Positions 1 through 8,417 of a DNA stretch of 64,000 nucleotides are shown piece by piece. Position numbers and translations under genes: made by a program. Source of the DNA: Dyella sp. BiH032 (GTDB taxonomy: Bacteria; Pseudomonadota; Gammaproteobacteria; Xanthomonadales; Rhodanobacteraceae); the NCBI RefSeq assembly GCF_031954525.1, contig NZ_CP134867.1, positions 2,604,001 through 2,668,000 on the forward strand, in the 5' to 3' direction. The notes beneath the pieces were generated by a model. It made no database searches, was not told the DNA's origin, and saw nothing but the letters and a program-made list of their open reading frames with translations. Each line of letters starts with the position of its first letter. Position 1 is the first letter of the stretch.

Positions 1-1430
1 TTGAATACCACGAGCACCACGAAGCGCGGATCGCTCCAGCGCCGGCAGTACTGCTTGACGGTGATCAGCTCCGCGTTGCCATTCATCTGCATCGCGCCAT
101 CGCCGACGATGGCCAGCACCGGCCGGTCCGGCCAGGCCATCTTCGCGGCGATGGCGTAGGGCAGGCCGCCGCCCATCGTGGCCAGGCCGCCGGACAAGGA
201 GGCCATCATGCCGTCGCGCAGCTTTACGTCGCGCGCGAACCAGCCGGTGTGCGAGCCGCAGTCGCCGCAGAGGATGGCGTTGTCCGGCAGGCAGGCGGAC
301 AGCTCCCAGAACACGCGCTGCGGGTTGATCGGGTCGGCCTCGGCCATGGCACGGCCTTCCAGCAGCCGCCACCATTTGCGCACGTCGAGCTCGATGCGCT
401 CGCGCCAGTCGGGGTTGCGCTTCTCGCTCAACAGCGGCAGCAAGCGGCGGATCACTTCGGCGGCGTCGCCCACCAAGTTCACTTCCGACGGATAGCGCAA
501 CGACATGTTGCGCGGCGCGAGGTCGATCTGCACCGCGCGCGCCTGGCCGTCGGCGGGCAGGAATTCCGAATACGGAAAGGTGGTGCCAATCATCAGCAGC
601 GTGTCGCAGCCATTCATCAGATGCCAGCTCGGCTTGCTGCCCAGCAGGCCGATGGGGCCGGTCACGTAAGGCAGATCGTCCGGCAGCACGGCCTTGCCGA
701 GCAGCGCCTTCGCCACGCCGGCATCCAGCCGCAGGGCCAGCTCGCGCACCTCCGCGCCCGCGCCCAGCGCGCCGGCGCCGACCAGGATGGCGACCTTGCT
801 GCCCGCGTTGATCACCGAGGCGGCGCGCTCCAGTTCCATCGCCGTCGGCTGCGGATGGGGCGTGGCCAGCCCCACGCCGGAGTACACGCTGCCGTGCTCG
901 CGCGGCGGGCTGGGCACGGCCGGCATCAGCTGCAGGTCGTGCGGCACGATCACGCAGGTGACGGCACGCTCGGCGTGCGCGATGCGGATCGCGCGATCCA
1001 GCACGTGGCGTACCTGCGCCGGCGTCGTCACGGTCTGCACATAGGCGGCGACGTCCTTGAACAACGCCTGCAGATCCACTTCCTGCTGATAGTCGCTGCC
1101 GAGCGCCGAGCGTGCCTGCTGTCCGACGATCGCCACCACCGGCATGTGATCGAGCTTGGCGTCGTACAGCCCATTGAGCAGATGCACCGCGCCCGGCCCC
1201 GACGTGGCCAGGCAGACGCCGACCTGCCCGGTGAACTTGGCGTGCGCGCAGGCCATGAATGCCGCCATTTCCTCGTGGCGCACCCGGACGTAATCGAACC
1301 GGTCGGCGGCACGGCCCATGGCGCCCATGATTCCGTTGATGCCGTCGCCCGGATAGCCGAACACGCGCTTGATGCCCCAGGCGCTGAGGCGTTCGAGCAT
1401 GAAGTCGCCGACGGTGGAGTGAGTATGCAT
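1..1430 (-). CDS. TPP-dependent enzyme, PoxB/acetolactate-synthase-like (3' end cut by window)
   Basis: The minus-strand frame opens with ATG at 1430 (MHTHSTVGDFMLERL) and runs off position 1 after about 476 codons, so the C-terminus is missing. The N-terminal TPP-enzyme PYR domain is clear: FGYPGDGING, the cofactor-activating Glu in RHEEMAAFMA, and GPGAVHLLNGLYDAK. The central domain follows, then the start of the TPP/Mg site (IVGDGAMQMNGNAEL). Family members decarboxylate pyruvate, either to acetate with quinone (PoxB) or as acetolactate-synthase-like enzymes; I cannot separate these without the C-terminus, where PoxB carries its membrane-binding helix. The gene is divergent from the outer-membrane protein gene at 1628, with about 200 bp between them. 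Confidence 0.88.
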   Translation of the reverse strand, partial: MHTHSTVGDFMLERLSAWGIKRVFGYPGDGINGIMGAMGRAADRFDYVRVRHEEMAAFMACAHAKFTGQVGVCLATSGPGAVHLLNGLYDAKLDHMPVVAIVGQQARSALGSDYQQEVDLQALFKDVAAYVQTVTTPAQVRHVLDRAIRIAHAERAVTCVIVPHDLQLMPAVPSPPREHGSVYSGVGLATPHPQPTAMELERAASVINAGSKVAILVGAGALGAGAEVRELALRLDAGVAKALLGKAVLPDDLPYVTGPIGLLGSKPSWHLMNGCDTLLMIGTTFPYSEFLPADGQARAVQIDLAPRNMSLRYPSEVNLVGDAAEVIRRLLPLLSEKRNPDWRERIELDVRKWWRLLEGRAMAEADPINPQRVFWELSACLPDNAILCGDCGSHTGWFARDVKLRDGMMASLSGGLATMGGGLPYAIAAKMAWPDRPVLAIVGDGAMQMNGNAELITVKQYCRRWSDPRFVVLVVF

Positions 1431-1627
1431 GCCGCCGCAGTCTGGCCATGCGCGGCTCAAGCGGACGGCACGTGTCCGTGAACGGACTGGTGCACGCGAT
1501 CGGTGCGTGTCGCGCTGCCGACAGCGTCGCGCAAGAAAATGTCGTCGCGCCTTTCACGACCGGCCAACATCGCGTCGACTTCCCGCTGACTAGATTCCGA
1601 TCTCACATGGACAAAGGGAGCCCACGC

Positions 1628-2470
1628 ATGAATGAAGCAAACAGGCAGATGACCGTCCGCGTCGCGGCCAGGAGCTCGGCGGCCGTGCTGCTTGCCTGCG
1701 CCTGCGGCACGGCCGCGGCACAACAATCGCCCGCGCTCGACAATGTGAGCGTGTGGCTGGGCGGCTTCTACGCGAACACCGACACGAAGGTCAGCGCAAG
1801 CGATCCCAACAACCAAGTCAACGGCCACGTCAATCTGGAGGACGACCTGGGCTTTCCGGACCACAAGTTCAGCCCGCGTGCGCGCGTCGACGTGCTCTTG
1901 GGCGAGCACCAGGGTTTCTCGTTCGATTACTACTCCATCAACCGCAAGGAAACCCGCTACCTGAGCCGGGCCATCGATTATCGCGGCGTGACCTACGCGG
2001 CCTCGGCCAAGGTCAGCGGCAAGCTGAACTTCGATTTCGGCAGTGCCGCCTACCGCTGGTGGATCGGTCATGGCAACGGCGTGTTCGGCATCGGCGTGGG
2101 CGCGGCCTACTACGGGGTCAGTACGCGCCTGAGCGGCGAGGCGAGCGCGCTGGGCGAGACAGCGCAGGCCTCCACGCACAGCGACGACAATGCCTGGGCG
2201 CCGATGCTGCAGCTGGGCTGGCGTTATGCGGTGAACGACCAGTTCCGCATCTACGTCGACGCTTCCGGCGTGAAGAAGAACGGCGGCAAGCTGGCCGGCC
2301 ATATCTACAACGGCGCGGTGGGCGCCGAATGGTTCCCGTGGAAGAACGTCGGCTTCGGCGCCGAGTACGGCTACACCAAGATCAAGATCCGCCAGCACCA
2401 TCGCAACTACAACGACGGGCTGGACATGAAGGTCAACGGGCCCTCGCTGTTCGTGCGCCTGCGGTTCTGA
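1628..2470 (+). CDS. outer-membrane beta-barrel protein of unknown function
   Basis: A 280-residue protein. ATG 1628 is chosen because AAAGGGAG lies just upstream; in-frame ATGs farther upstream lack a ribosome site. The N-terminus has a signal peptide (hydrophobic run AAVLLACACGTAAA, likely cleavage after AAA-Q). The rest alternates aromatic/aliphatic and polar residues, as in beta-strands (VSVWLGGFYANT, FSFDYYSI, GVFGIGVGAAYYGV), and ends in phenylalanine (SLFVRLRF), the usual outer-membrane barrel C-terminal signal. Lysine/histidine-rich turns resemble periplasmic or extracellular loops. No enzymatic motif is visible. It could be a small porin-like or OmpW-like barrel; function is not assigned. 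It is convergent with Ku. Confidence 0.8.
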   Translation: MNEANRQMTVRVAARSSAAVLLACACGTAAAQQSPALDNVSVWLGGFYANTDTKVSASDPNNQVNGHVNLEDDLGFPDHKFSPRARVDVLLGEHQGFSFDYYSINRKETRYLSRAIDYRGVTYAASAKVSGKLNFDFGSAAYRWWIGHGNGVFGIGVGAAYYGVSTRLSGEASALGETAQASTHSDDNAWAPMLQLGWRYAVNDQFRIYVDASGVKKNGGKLAGHIYNGAVGAEWFPWKNVGFGAEYGYTKIKIRQHHRNYNDGLDMKVNGPSLFVRLRF

Positions 2471-2486
2471 TCCGATCCAGAGCGGC

Positions 2487-2512
2487 CCCGCCCCGGAGCG
2501 GCCCGGGGCGGG
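2487..2512. terminator. GC-rich hairpin between convergent genes
   Basis: CCCGCCCCG (2487-2495) pairs perfectly with CGGGGCGGG (2504-2512) across an 8-nt loop, just after the stop of the barrel gene and before the stop of Ku. A second hairpin (GCCGGCGC-TCA-GCGCCGGC, 2522-2540) overlaps the Ku stop. There is no T-run, so intrinsic termination is uncertain; a bidirectional 3' end is plausible. Confidence 0.45.
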
Positions 2513-2529
2513 AATGGGCCTGCCGGCGC

Positions 2530-3480
2530 TCAGCGCCGGCGGTGCCCCGCACGCTTGGTCGCAGTCTTGCGCGTCGCGCCGCCTGCCTTGCCGCGCGCGG
2601 CCTTCTTGGCCGCGGATTTCGCCGCCGATTTGGTCGAGGTTTCCTTGGCCGCCGACTTGGTGGCGGACTTGGCCGGCGTGCGGCGGTTCTCCGACAGGCT
2701 CTTCTGCAGCAGCGACATGAAGTCCACCACATTGGTGGCGGCCTCCTCGGCGGGCTCCTCTTCGCGTTCCACCGGCGTGACCACGCCCTTGGACTTCATC
2801 CGCTTCTCGATCGCCTTCTTCAGGCGGACGCGATACTCGTCCTTGTAGTCCGAAGCCTTCCAGGCCGCGGTCATGGCCTCGATCAGCTGTTCGGCCATGT
2901 CCATTTCTTTCTCTGAAATGCGGTAGTGCGAAGGCGCCGCGTCGGGGATGTTGTACTCGGAGACGTCGACCATTTCCTGCGGATAGCGCAGCAGCAGGAG
3001 ATAGAGCGTCTTCTCCCGTGGCACCACGGCGCACAGGTATTCGCGCGAACGGATCACGACGCGCGCGATGCCGACGCGGTTGGTGCGCGCCAGGATCTCC
3101 CGCAGCAGCACGTAGCCTTTCTCGGCCTTTTTCGAGGGCACCAGCACGTAGGGCTTCTCGAAGTATTCCGGCCCGAGCGCGGCGGCATCGACGAAGGCTT
3201 CGATTTCCACCATTTCCTTGCTTTCGGAACGCGCGGCCTGGATGTCCTCCGGCTCCAGCACCACGTAGCTGCCTTTCTTGTACTCGAACGCACGCGCCAC
3301 GTCCTTCCACGGCACTTCCTCGCCCGTTTCGGCGTTGACGCGTTCGTAGCGGATGGGGGCGTTGTTGCGGGAGTCGAGCATGCGGAAGTGCAGGTCGACG
3401 TTGCGCTCTGCGGGCATCAGCGACATGGGGATATTCAGCAGGCCGAAGGACAGGGAGCCGTTCCAGAGAGGGCGTGGCAT
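2530..3480 (-). CDS. ku: Ku protein, non-homologous end joining
   Basis: A 316-residue bacterial Ku. The homodimer encircles broken DNA ends and recruits LigD. The start MPRPLWNGSLSFGLLNIPM is the typical family N-terminus. The Ku core spans about residues 1-255 (RYERVNAETGEEVPWKDV, KGSYVVLEPEDI, EKPYVLVP, LLREIL). The C-terminal tail, about residues 265-316, is a Lys/Ala/Arg/Ser low-complexity stretch (KSAAKSAAKKAARGKAG) like the basic tails that help bacterial Ku bind DNA. It is divergent from ligD with 171 bp between the start codons, the usual pairing. Family identity is certain; regulation was not seen. Confidence 0.97.
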   Translation of the reverse strand: MPRPLWNGSLSFGLLNIPMSLMPAERNVDLHFRMLDSRNNAPIRYERVNAETGEEVPWKDVARAFEYKKGSYVVLEPEDIQAARSESKEMVEIEAFVDAAALGPEYFEKPYVLVPSKKAEKGYVLLREILARTNRVGIARVVIRSREYLCAVVPREKTLYLLLLRYPQEMVDVSEYNIPDAAPSHYRISEKEMDMAEQLIEAMTAAWKASDYKDEYRVRLKKAIEKRMKSKGVVTPVEREEEPAEEAATNVVDFMSLLQKSLSENRRTPAKSATKSAAKETSTKSAAKSAAKKAARGKAGGATRKTATKRAGHRRR

Positions 3481-3651
3481 GGCGGATCTCGTGGTCTGTC
3501 GGGACAGCTAGCAAAGCCCGCGGAGAGTAAAGCGCGCGTGACCGCCGCGTAAGAAGCGCGGCATGCCTTCATGTCGACTTCCCAGTCACGGCCGCGCGAC
3601 TAGGCTGGTCCCGACCGCCGGCGCGGGCCGCCGGCGCCACCGGTTCCCGGC

Positions 3652-6192
3652 ATGAAACTGCAAGAGTACCGACGCAAGCGCAATTTCCGGCAGACCGCCG
3701 AGCCGCCGCCCGCCGCGCCGGCCAAGGCCGGCGGCAGCATCTTCGTGGTGCAGAAGCACGCGGCGCGGCGGCTGCATTACGACTTCCGCCTGGAAATCGG
3801 CGGCGTGCTCAAGAGCTGGGCCGTTCCGAAGGAACCCAGCTTCGATCCCGGCGTGAAGCGGCTGGCGGTCGAAGTGGAAGACCATCCGCTCGCTTACGCC
3901 GATTTCGAGGGCGACATCCCCAAGGGCAACTACGGCGCCGGCCACGTGGACTGCTACGACCGCGGCGTATGGTCGGCCGAAGGCGACGTCAACCAGCAGT
4001 TGCGCAAGGGACACCTGCACTTCACCTTGCATGGCCGCCGGCTGAAGGGCAGCTGGCACCTGGTGCGCAGCCACCGCAAGGAGCGGCAGCCGGCCTGGTT
4101 CCTGATCAAGGCGAACGACCGGTATGCGACGGAAGAGGGCGAGTCGCCGGCGCCCGCCGCCGGTGAGCGAAAGAAGAAAGCGGCGAAGGGAGCCTCCGCT
4201 GCGGCGCCGGCCGCCCCGCGGCGCGCGCGGGCCAAGCCGGCGCGGCGCTCTTCGCTGAAGACGCTCGCCAAAGAAGCTGCCGCGCTTCCAGGTGCACGCA
4301 AGGCCAGCATCGCCGCCGAATTCTTCGCACCCGAACTGTGTCGCCTGGTCGAGCAGCCGCCGCGCGGCGGGGACTGGCTGCACGAGGTCAAGTGGGATGG
4401 CTACCGCCTGCTGACCACGATCGCCGATGGCGAAGTGAAACTGTGGTCGCGCAACCGGATCGAATGGACCGCGCGCGTGCCCGGCATCGTGCAGGCGCTG
4501 GAGACGCTGGGCCTGGAAAGTGCGCGGCTGGATGGCGAATTGATCGCTGTGAAGGACGGCCACAGCGATTTCGGCCTGTTGCAGCAGGTGCTGTCCGGCG
4601 AAGCGCATTCGCCGCTGCTGTACGCCGTGTTCGACCTGATTCACCTGGAAGGCCATGACCTCAGCCGCGTGCCGCTGCGCGAGCGCAAGGACCTGCTGCA
4701 GCGCCTGATCGCCTCCGCGGATACCGGCGGACAGCTGATCTATAGCGCTCACCATGTCGGCGAAGGCGAGCAGATGATGGCGCTGGCCGAGCAGTGGAAG
4801 GTCGAGGGCATCGTCTCGAAATCCGCCGACTCGCCTTATCGCGGCGGCCGCGGCGACGACTGGCGCAAGGCCAAGCTGCTGCAGAGCGACGAGTTCGCGG
4901 TGGTCGGCTTCACGCCGGGCAAGGGGACGCGCGAGGGCTTCGGCTCGCTGCTGCTGGGGCGACCCAACGCGAAGGGAGGCTGGGACTTCGCCGGACGCGT
5001 GGGCACCGGCTTCGGTTCCGAACAGCTGCGCGACATGACCAAGCGCCTGCGCCGCCTGGTGCGGCGCGACCCGCCTGTGGTGCGCGAGACCATCGACCCG
5101 CTGCTGCGCCAGGCGACCTGGGTGACGCCGTCGATCGTGGTGGAAGTGTACTTCCGCGGCTACGGCAACCAGGGCCTGCTGCGGCAACCCAGCCTCAAGG
5201 CGGTGCGCATCGACAAGGACATCGCCGATCTCGGCCGGCCGGCCGCCGCGGCCGCCCCGAAGAAAGGCCGCAAGACGGCCGGCAAGCGCTCTCCATCCCC
5301 TGTGAAGGAGTCCCCCATGGTGACCATCACTCACCCCGACCGCGTGATCTTCGCCGACCTCGGCATCACCAAGCAGGACGTCGCCGACTACTACGAGGCA
5401 GTGATGCATGCGTTCCTGCCCGGCGTGGCGGGCCGGCCCGTGTCCGTGCTGCGCTGCCCCGAGGGCATCGCCGGCGATTGCTTCTTCCAGAAACACATGA
5501 TGCAGGGCCTGCGCCGCGTGCGCGGCGCCAAGTTGAAGGAACAGCGCGGCGCCAGCGCGATCTACCTGTGCCCGGATGACGCCGACGCGGTGATGGAGCT
5601 GGTGCAGTTCGGCGTGATCGAATTCCATCCGTGGGGTGCGCTGGCCAGCGACCCGGAACACGCCGACGTGATGGTGTTCGACCTCGACCCGGCCCCGGAC
5701 GTGGCGTGGCCGCGCGTGGTGGCCGCCGCGCGCCTGGTGCGCAAGCTGCTGGGGCAGGTGGGGCTGGAATCGTTCCTGCGCGTGACGGGCGGCAAGGGCC
5801 TGCACGTGGTGGTGCCGCTGCGCCCCGCGGCGCCCTGGGCATCGGTCAAGGGTTTCGCGCACGCATTCGCCGACGCGCTGGCGCGTGCATGGCCGGATGA
5901 GTTCATCGCGGTGGCGAGCAAGGGCCGCCGCGGCGGGTTGATCTTCGTGGATTACCTGCGCAATGCACGCGGCTCGACCAGCATTGCGTCGTACTCGCTG
6001 CGCGCGCGGAAAGGGGCGCCGGTGGCGGTGCCGGTCCGGTGGGAGGAACTGGGCAAGCTACCGGGCGGCGCGGCGTTCGATATCCGCACGGCGGTGCAGC
6101 GGTTGCGGCGGCAGCGGAAGGATCCATGGGAGGGGTTTGGGGAGGTGGAGCAGAGTGTGGAGGATGTGGATGCGAGTTTGTTGTCGATGTAG
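3652..6192 (+). CDS. ligD: ATP-dependent DNA ligase D (phosphoesterase-ligase-polymerase)
   Basis: An 846-residue multifunctional end-joining enzyme with domains in Pseudomonas-type order. The 3'-phosphoesterase covers about residues 25-160, with metal ligands in RRLHYDFRLE (His42, Asp44) and His78 in VEDHPLAYADF. A basic Lys/Arg/Ala linker covers about 172-205. The ligase covers about 220-530, with adenylated Lys247 in EVKWDGYRL. The primase/polymerase covers about 550-840, with the catalytic Asp pair in MVFDLDPAPD near residue 678. Together with Ku it trims, fills and seals double-strand breaks, important in non-growing or desiccated cells. ATG 3652 follows a GC-rich leader with no strong ribosome site. 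The length matches P. aeruginosa LigD (about 840). All three domains appear intact. Confidence 0.97.
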   Translation: MKLQEYRRKRNFRQTAEPPPAAPAKAGGSIFVVQKHAARRLHYDFRLEIGGVLKSWAVPKEPSFDPGVKRLAVEVEDHPLAYADFEGDIPKGNYGAGHVDCYDRGVWSAEGDVNQQLRKGHLHFTLHGRRLKGSWHLVRSHRKERQPAWFLIKANDRYATEEGESPAPAAGERKKKAAKGASAAAPAAPRRARAKPARRSSLKTLAKEAAALPGARKASIAAEFFAPELCRLVEQPPRGGDWLHEVKWDGYRLLTTIADGEVKLWSRNRIEWTARVPGIVQALETLGLESARLDGELIAVKDGHSDFGLLQQVLSGEAHSPLLYAVFDLIHLEGHDLSRVPLRERKDLLQRLIASADTGGQLIYSAHHVGEGEQMMALAEQWKVEGIVSKSADSPYRGGRGDDWRKAKLLQSDEFAVVGFTPGKGTREGFGSLLLGRPNAKGGWDFAGRVGTGFGSEQLRDMTKRLRRLVRRDPPVVRETIDPLLRQATWVTPSIVVEVYFRGYGNQGLLRQPSLKAVRIDKDIADLGRPAAAAAPKKGRKTAGKRSPSPVKESPMVTITHPDRVIFADLGITKQDVADYYEAVMHAFLPGVAGRPVSVLRCPEGIAGDCFFQKHMMQGLRRVRGAKLKEQRGASAIYLCPDDADAVMELVQFGVIEFHPWGALASDPEHADVMVFDLDPAPDVAWPRVVAAARLVRKLLGQVGLESFLRVTGGKGLHVVVPLRPAAPWASVKGFAHAFADALARAWPDEFIAVASKGRRGGLIFVDYLRNARGSTSIASYSLRARKGAPVAVPVRWEELGKLPGGAAFDIRTAVQRLRRQRKDPWEGFGEVEQSVEDVDASLLSM

Positions 6193-6330
6193 GGGGCGCT
6201 TGCGCGCTGTGTCTGCGACTGTGCTGTGTTGACTCGCGCGGCGCGCGCTGTGTCTTTGCTGGGATGTTGTCTCTGCGCGGGTTTTGCGTAGGCGCAGGCC
6301 GGACGGTCGCTCGGTTGCCGCGAGTGCGTC

Positions 6331-6717
6331 GCCAGTCTGGTCTCGCCCCTCGCGGGGCGAGGGATTTCGCTCTCCTGCCGGAGAGCGAGTTACTTCTTCT
6401 TGCTTGCCCATCCCCTCAAGGGGGACCACGAGAAGAAGTAACCAAGAAGAAGGGCCCCCTGCGCGGCGCCCTCCGCAGCCTACGCTGCTGCGGGTGCGTT
6501 GAGGGCTGGCCGGGCTTTTCGACAGGGCATTCATGCCCTGATCGAAAAGGCGGGGGCATCCTGCCCACGCCCGCCTGAGGCGGCCTGATCGTCCAGCCCT
6601 CACCGCCGCGAAGGGAACCCGGGAGAGCAAAAGCTCGCACTAGCTGTGCTTGCCGCGGTACCGCACTTCTCCTTCTCCCCTCCGGGGAGAAGGCGGGATG
6701 AGGGGCGGGTGCTCGCG
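6331..6717 (+). repeat. structured intergenic repeat, copy A (insert-loop subtype)
   Basis: First of five copies in the window of a roughly 390-bp multi-hairpin element. It fills most of the 620-bp gap between ligD and the convergent PA2169-type gene. In order: CTCGCCCC/GGGGCGAG; CGCTCTC/GAGAGCG; GTTACTTCTTCT/AGAAGAAGTAAC with an inserted CCCCTCAAGGGG-type loop; CCGCAGC/GCTGCGG; a long-range TGAGGGCTGG...CCAGCCCTCA pair enclosing CTTTTCGA-CAGGGCA/TGCCCTG-TCGAAAAG and a GC hairpin; finally CTTCTCCCC/GGGGAGAAG. Reading frames through it are open but are not genes. No coding feature was seen elsewhere in 6193-6812. Confidence 0.9.
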
Positions 6718-6735
6718 GGAACGCGTGCCAACGCG

Positions 6736-6769
6736 AAAACAAAAGCCCCTCTCTTCCACAGAGAGGGGC
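6736..6769 (-). terminator. rho-independent terminator of the PA2169-type gene
   Basis: Read on the minus strand, GCCCCTCTC pairs with GAGAGGGGC (6745-6769) around a 7-nt loop, followed by TTTTGTTTT (A-tract 6736-6744 on the plus strand). It lies about 45 bp after the stop of the 6813-7265 gene, as expected for an intrinsic terminator. Confidence 0.85.
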
Positions 6770-6812
6770 CGGTTCAAGTTGCTCGATGAATTCGTGCTAC
6801 ATGCGCATCTCC

Positions 6813-7265
6813 TCACGCATGCAACATATGCTTCATCCGACTCATCTGGTCATGGCCGCTGCGCACGGAAACATTGGCGTTGGCGATGATGGCCTTGGTG
6901 TCGGAGGAGACGTCACTGTCCTCGAGGGCGTCTTCGAACTTGTGCTTGATATGGTCCTCGCCGCGCTCGACTTCTTCGACCACCGCCGTGTCGCTCTTGG
7001 CGAGGGTGTTGCGCAGGTTGACGAACATGCGGTGGGCGGAGGCCAGGACGGTGCCACTGTCTTCGGGCTTGCCGCCGAGGAAAGCGACGCGTTGCTGGAG
7101 TGTGCCCACCACCTGTTCGCGTTCGCTGGCGCGGTCGCGGAACAACCCGGCCAGCTGGGAACTCTTGGCGTCTTTTGCCGCTTCGGCGTAGCCGTCGGCG
7201 CTGTCCAGCGTGGTGGCGATCAGATCGTTGAGAACCTTGACGTCATGTTCGTTCGTAGTGGTCAT
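6813..7265 (-). CDS. PA2169-family four-helix-bundle stress protein (DUF2383)
   Basis: A 150-residue soluble helical protein starting MTTTNEHDVKVLNDLIATT with GGAGG ahead of the ATG. Sequence and length fit the PA2169/DUF2383 family, predicted ferritin-like four-helix bundles (helices about residues 5-30, 38-65, 72-110, 115-148) of unknown biochemical role. It carries conserved-looking Glu/His positions (RASEREQV, VERGEDHIKHKFEDAL), but a metal site is not proven. It opens the stress island and ends at a good terminator. Family members are commonly found with other stationary-phase genes; function inferred only from that. Confidence 0.85.
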   Translation of the reverse strand: MTTTNEHDVKVLNDLIATTLDSADGYAEAAKDAKSSQLAGLFRDRASEREQVVGTLQQRVAFLGGKPEDSGTVLASAHRMFVNLRNTLAKSDTAVVEEVERGEDHIKHKFEDALEDSDVSSDTKAIIANANVSVRSGHDQMSRMKHMLHA

Positions 7266-7337
7266 GGGTAACCTCCAAAAGGGGGGATGAACAGTCCATC
7301 GGCGACCGGCGTCCGGAGCGGTTCAGCTGGCGGTGTG

Positions 7338-7353
7338 TGGCACGGTTACTGCT
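7338..7353 (+). promoter_or_regulatory. candidate sigma54 (-24/-12) promoter for the DUF3309 gene
   Basis: TGGCACGGTTACTGCT fits TGGCACG-N4-TTGCW with one mismatch (CTGC for TTGC); the invariant GG-N10-GC core is intact. It lies 34 bp before the ATG at 7387. Confidence 0.6.
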
Positions 7354-7386
7354 GCGCCTGGGTACCACCAAGTCAGGAGAAACGTC

Positions 7387-7545
7387 ATGTCGCTGTCGAT
7401 GATCCTCTTGATCGTGCTTGTCCTGCTGTTGATCGGCGCCGTTCCCGCCTGGCCTTACAGCCGCTCCTGGGGCTATGGTCCCAGCGGCGGTCTTGGCGTC
7501 ATTTTGATCATCGTGATCATCCTGCTTCTCCTCGGCGTGCTGTGA
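7387..7545 (+). CDS. DUF3309 small membrane protein
   Basis: A 52-residue protein with two hydrophobic helices (about residues 4-21, MILLIVLVLLLIGAVPAW, and 36-51, LGVILIIVIILLLLGVL) linked by a Tyr/Ser/Gly turn (PYSRSWGYGPSGG). This is the hallmark of the DUF3309 family, found mostly as small stress-associated inner-membrane proteins of unknown role. ATG 7387 has AGGAG seven bases upstream; an in-frame ATG at 7333 would precede the ribosome site and overlap the candidate sigma54 promoter. A perfect hairpin follows the stop. It is divergent from the PA2169-type gene. Confidence 0.85.
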   Translation: MSLSMILLIVLVLLLIGAVPAWPYSRSWGYGPSGGLGVILIIVIILLLLGVL

Positions 7546-7560
7546 GACGCGCCTGGTCCG

Positions 7561-7584
7561 CGAGGCGGCGGTTTCGCCGCCTCG
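7561..7584 (+). terminator. hairpin after the DUF3309 gene
   Basis: CGAGGCGGCG pairs perfectly with CGCCGCCTCG over a GTTT loop, 15 bp after the stop codon. No clear T-run follows, so it may protect the 3' end rather than terminate. Confidence 0.5.
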
Positions 7585-7590
7585 TATGTC

Positions 7591-7605
7591 GCAACATCCA
7601 TGCCA
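7591..7605 (-). promoter_or_regulatory. candidate sigma54 promoter of unclear target
   Basis: On the minus strand the site reads TGGCATGGATGTTGC, close to consensus with exact spacing. The next minus-strand gene starts 326 bp away at 7265, far longer than the 35-75 bp seen at the other sites. A transcript from here would first cross the DUF3309 gene antisense. It may give an antisense or leader RNA, or be fortuitous. Confidence 0.4.
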
Positions 7606-7712
7606 GGGTCCGGCTGCGTGCGAATGGCGCGGGCCGGGCGCCCGCGCGGCGGTGTGCGGGTGAGTTGCTGGTAGTAAATGCATTTCAAGGAAGAAATTAC
7701 ACGCCTGCCTGC

Positions 7713-8417
7713 TCAGCCGGCATGCTGGCGCACGATGTTCGCGCAACGGATGCTTTCGGCGCAGATCTGCTCGAGCAGTCCCGCGATGGGATCGCCGGCG
7801 CGCGACTTCTGCATGCTGAGCGCGAGGTCGGCGTGAAGCACGATCGCGCTCAGCGCATTGTTGATCTCATGCGCCCAGTTGAGCGAGGCGCTGACCGGCA
7901 TGCCGGCCGTGGCGCGCACGCTCGCGCTTTCCACGCGTTCCCGGCACAGCAGAGGCCACAGCAGTGCCGCGTAATGCGGCAACCGCGCGCAGAGGCGCGC
8001 CGCCTGCTGTCGCGAGGGCGGCGTGCGCAGGTACGCGCCGACGGAGCCCGCGCTGCCGGGCAGCGGCGCGGTGAAGCCGGCATGCACATCGACCTCGGCC
8101 AGCCAGGGATCGTGCGCACCGTCGGGCGCGTAAAAAGGCACCGGCTCGCCGACTTGCATCGCGCGTTCGGTGGCGCTGCCGGCGAGCGGCACGGCGCTCG
8201 CCGCGAGGCTGGGCTGCGCGCCGTCCGCCAGCGACCACCGCCAGGCGAGGCGGCCGTGCCCCGCCTGCGCGAGCACGATCTGGAAGCAGTCCGCGCCGGC
8301 GTCCGCGGCGAAATGTTCGACCAGCTCGCGCACGGCTTCGCGCGCGTTCTCCCGCGCGCAGGCGGAGGCCAGCCATGAACCGAAGCGGGGGCCGGCCGCG
8401 TGGGGCGGGGCGCTCAT
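7713..8417 (-). CDS. truncated sensor kinase: GAF-like plus DHp H-box, no ATPase domain
   Basis: A 234-residue protein whose start overlaps the stop of the NtrC-type regulator (ATGA), so the two are translationally coupled. Residues about 15-160 resemble a GAF-like sensor region. Residues about 178-233 are a histidine-kinase dimerisation helix pair with H-box NWAHEINNALSAIVLHADL (phospho-acceptor His183). The frame stops directly after the second helix (RCANIVRQHAG); no N, G1 or G2 box is present here or in the next 170 bp in any minus frame. It therefore cannot autophosphorylate. It could act as a phosphotransferase, a phosphatase or a dominant partner of a complete kinase. The stop is clean, with no sign of a recent frameshift. 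Confidence 0.75.
   Translation of the reverse strand: MSAPPHAAGPRFGSWLASACARENAREAVRELVEHFAADAGADCFQIVLAQAGHGRLAWRWSLADGAQPSLAASAVPLAGSATERAMQVGEPVPFYAPDGAHDPWLAEVDVHAGFTAPLPGSAGSVGAYLRTPPSRQQAARLCARLPHYAALLWPLLCRERVESASVRATAGMPVSASLNWAHEINNALSAIVLHADLALSMQKSRAGDPIAGLLEQICAESIRCANIVRQHAG

Noticed and set aside
1457..3514. 685-codon minus-strand open frame across the outer-membrane protein and Ku genes
   Set aside because: GC-rich shadow frame: it is antisense to a clear beta-barrel gene and out of phase with Ku; its protein is low-complexity with no family resemblance.
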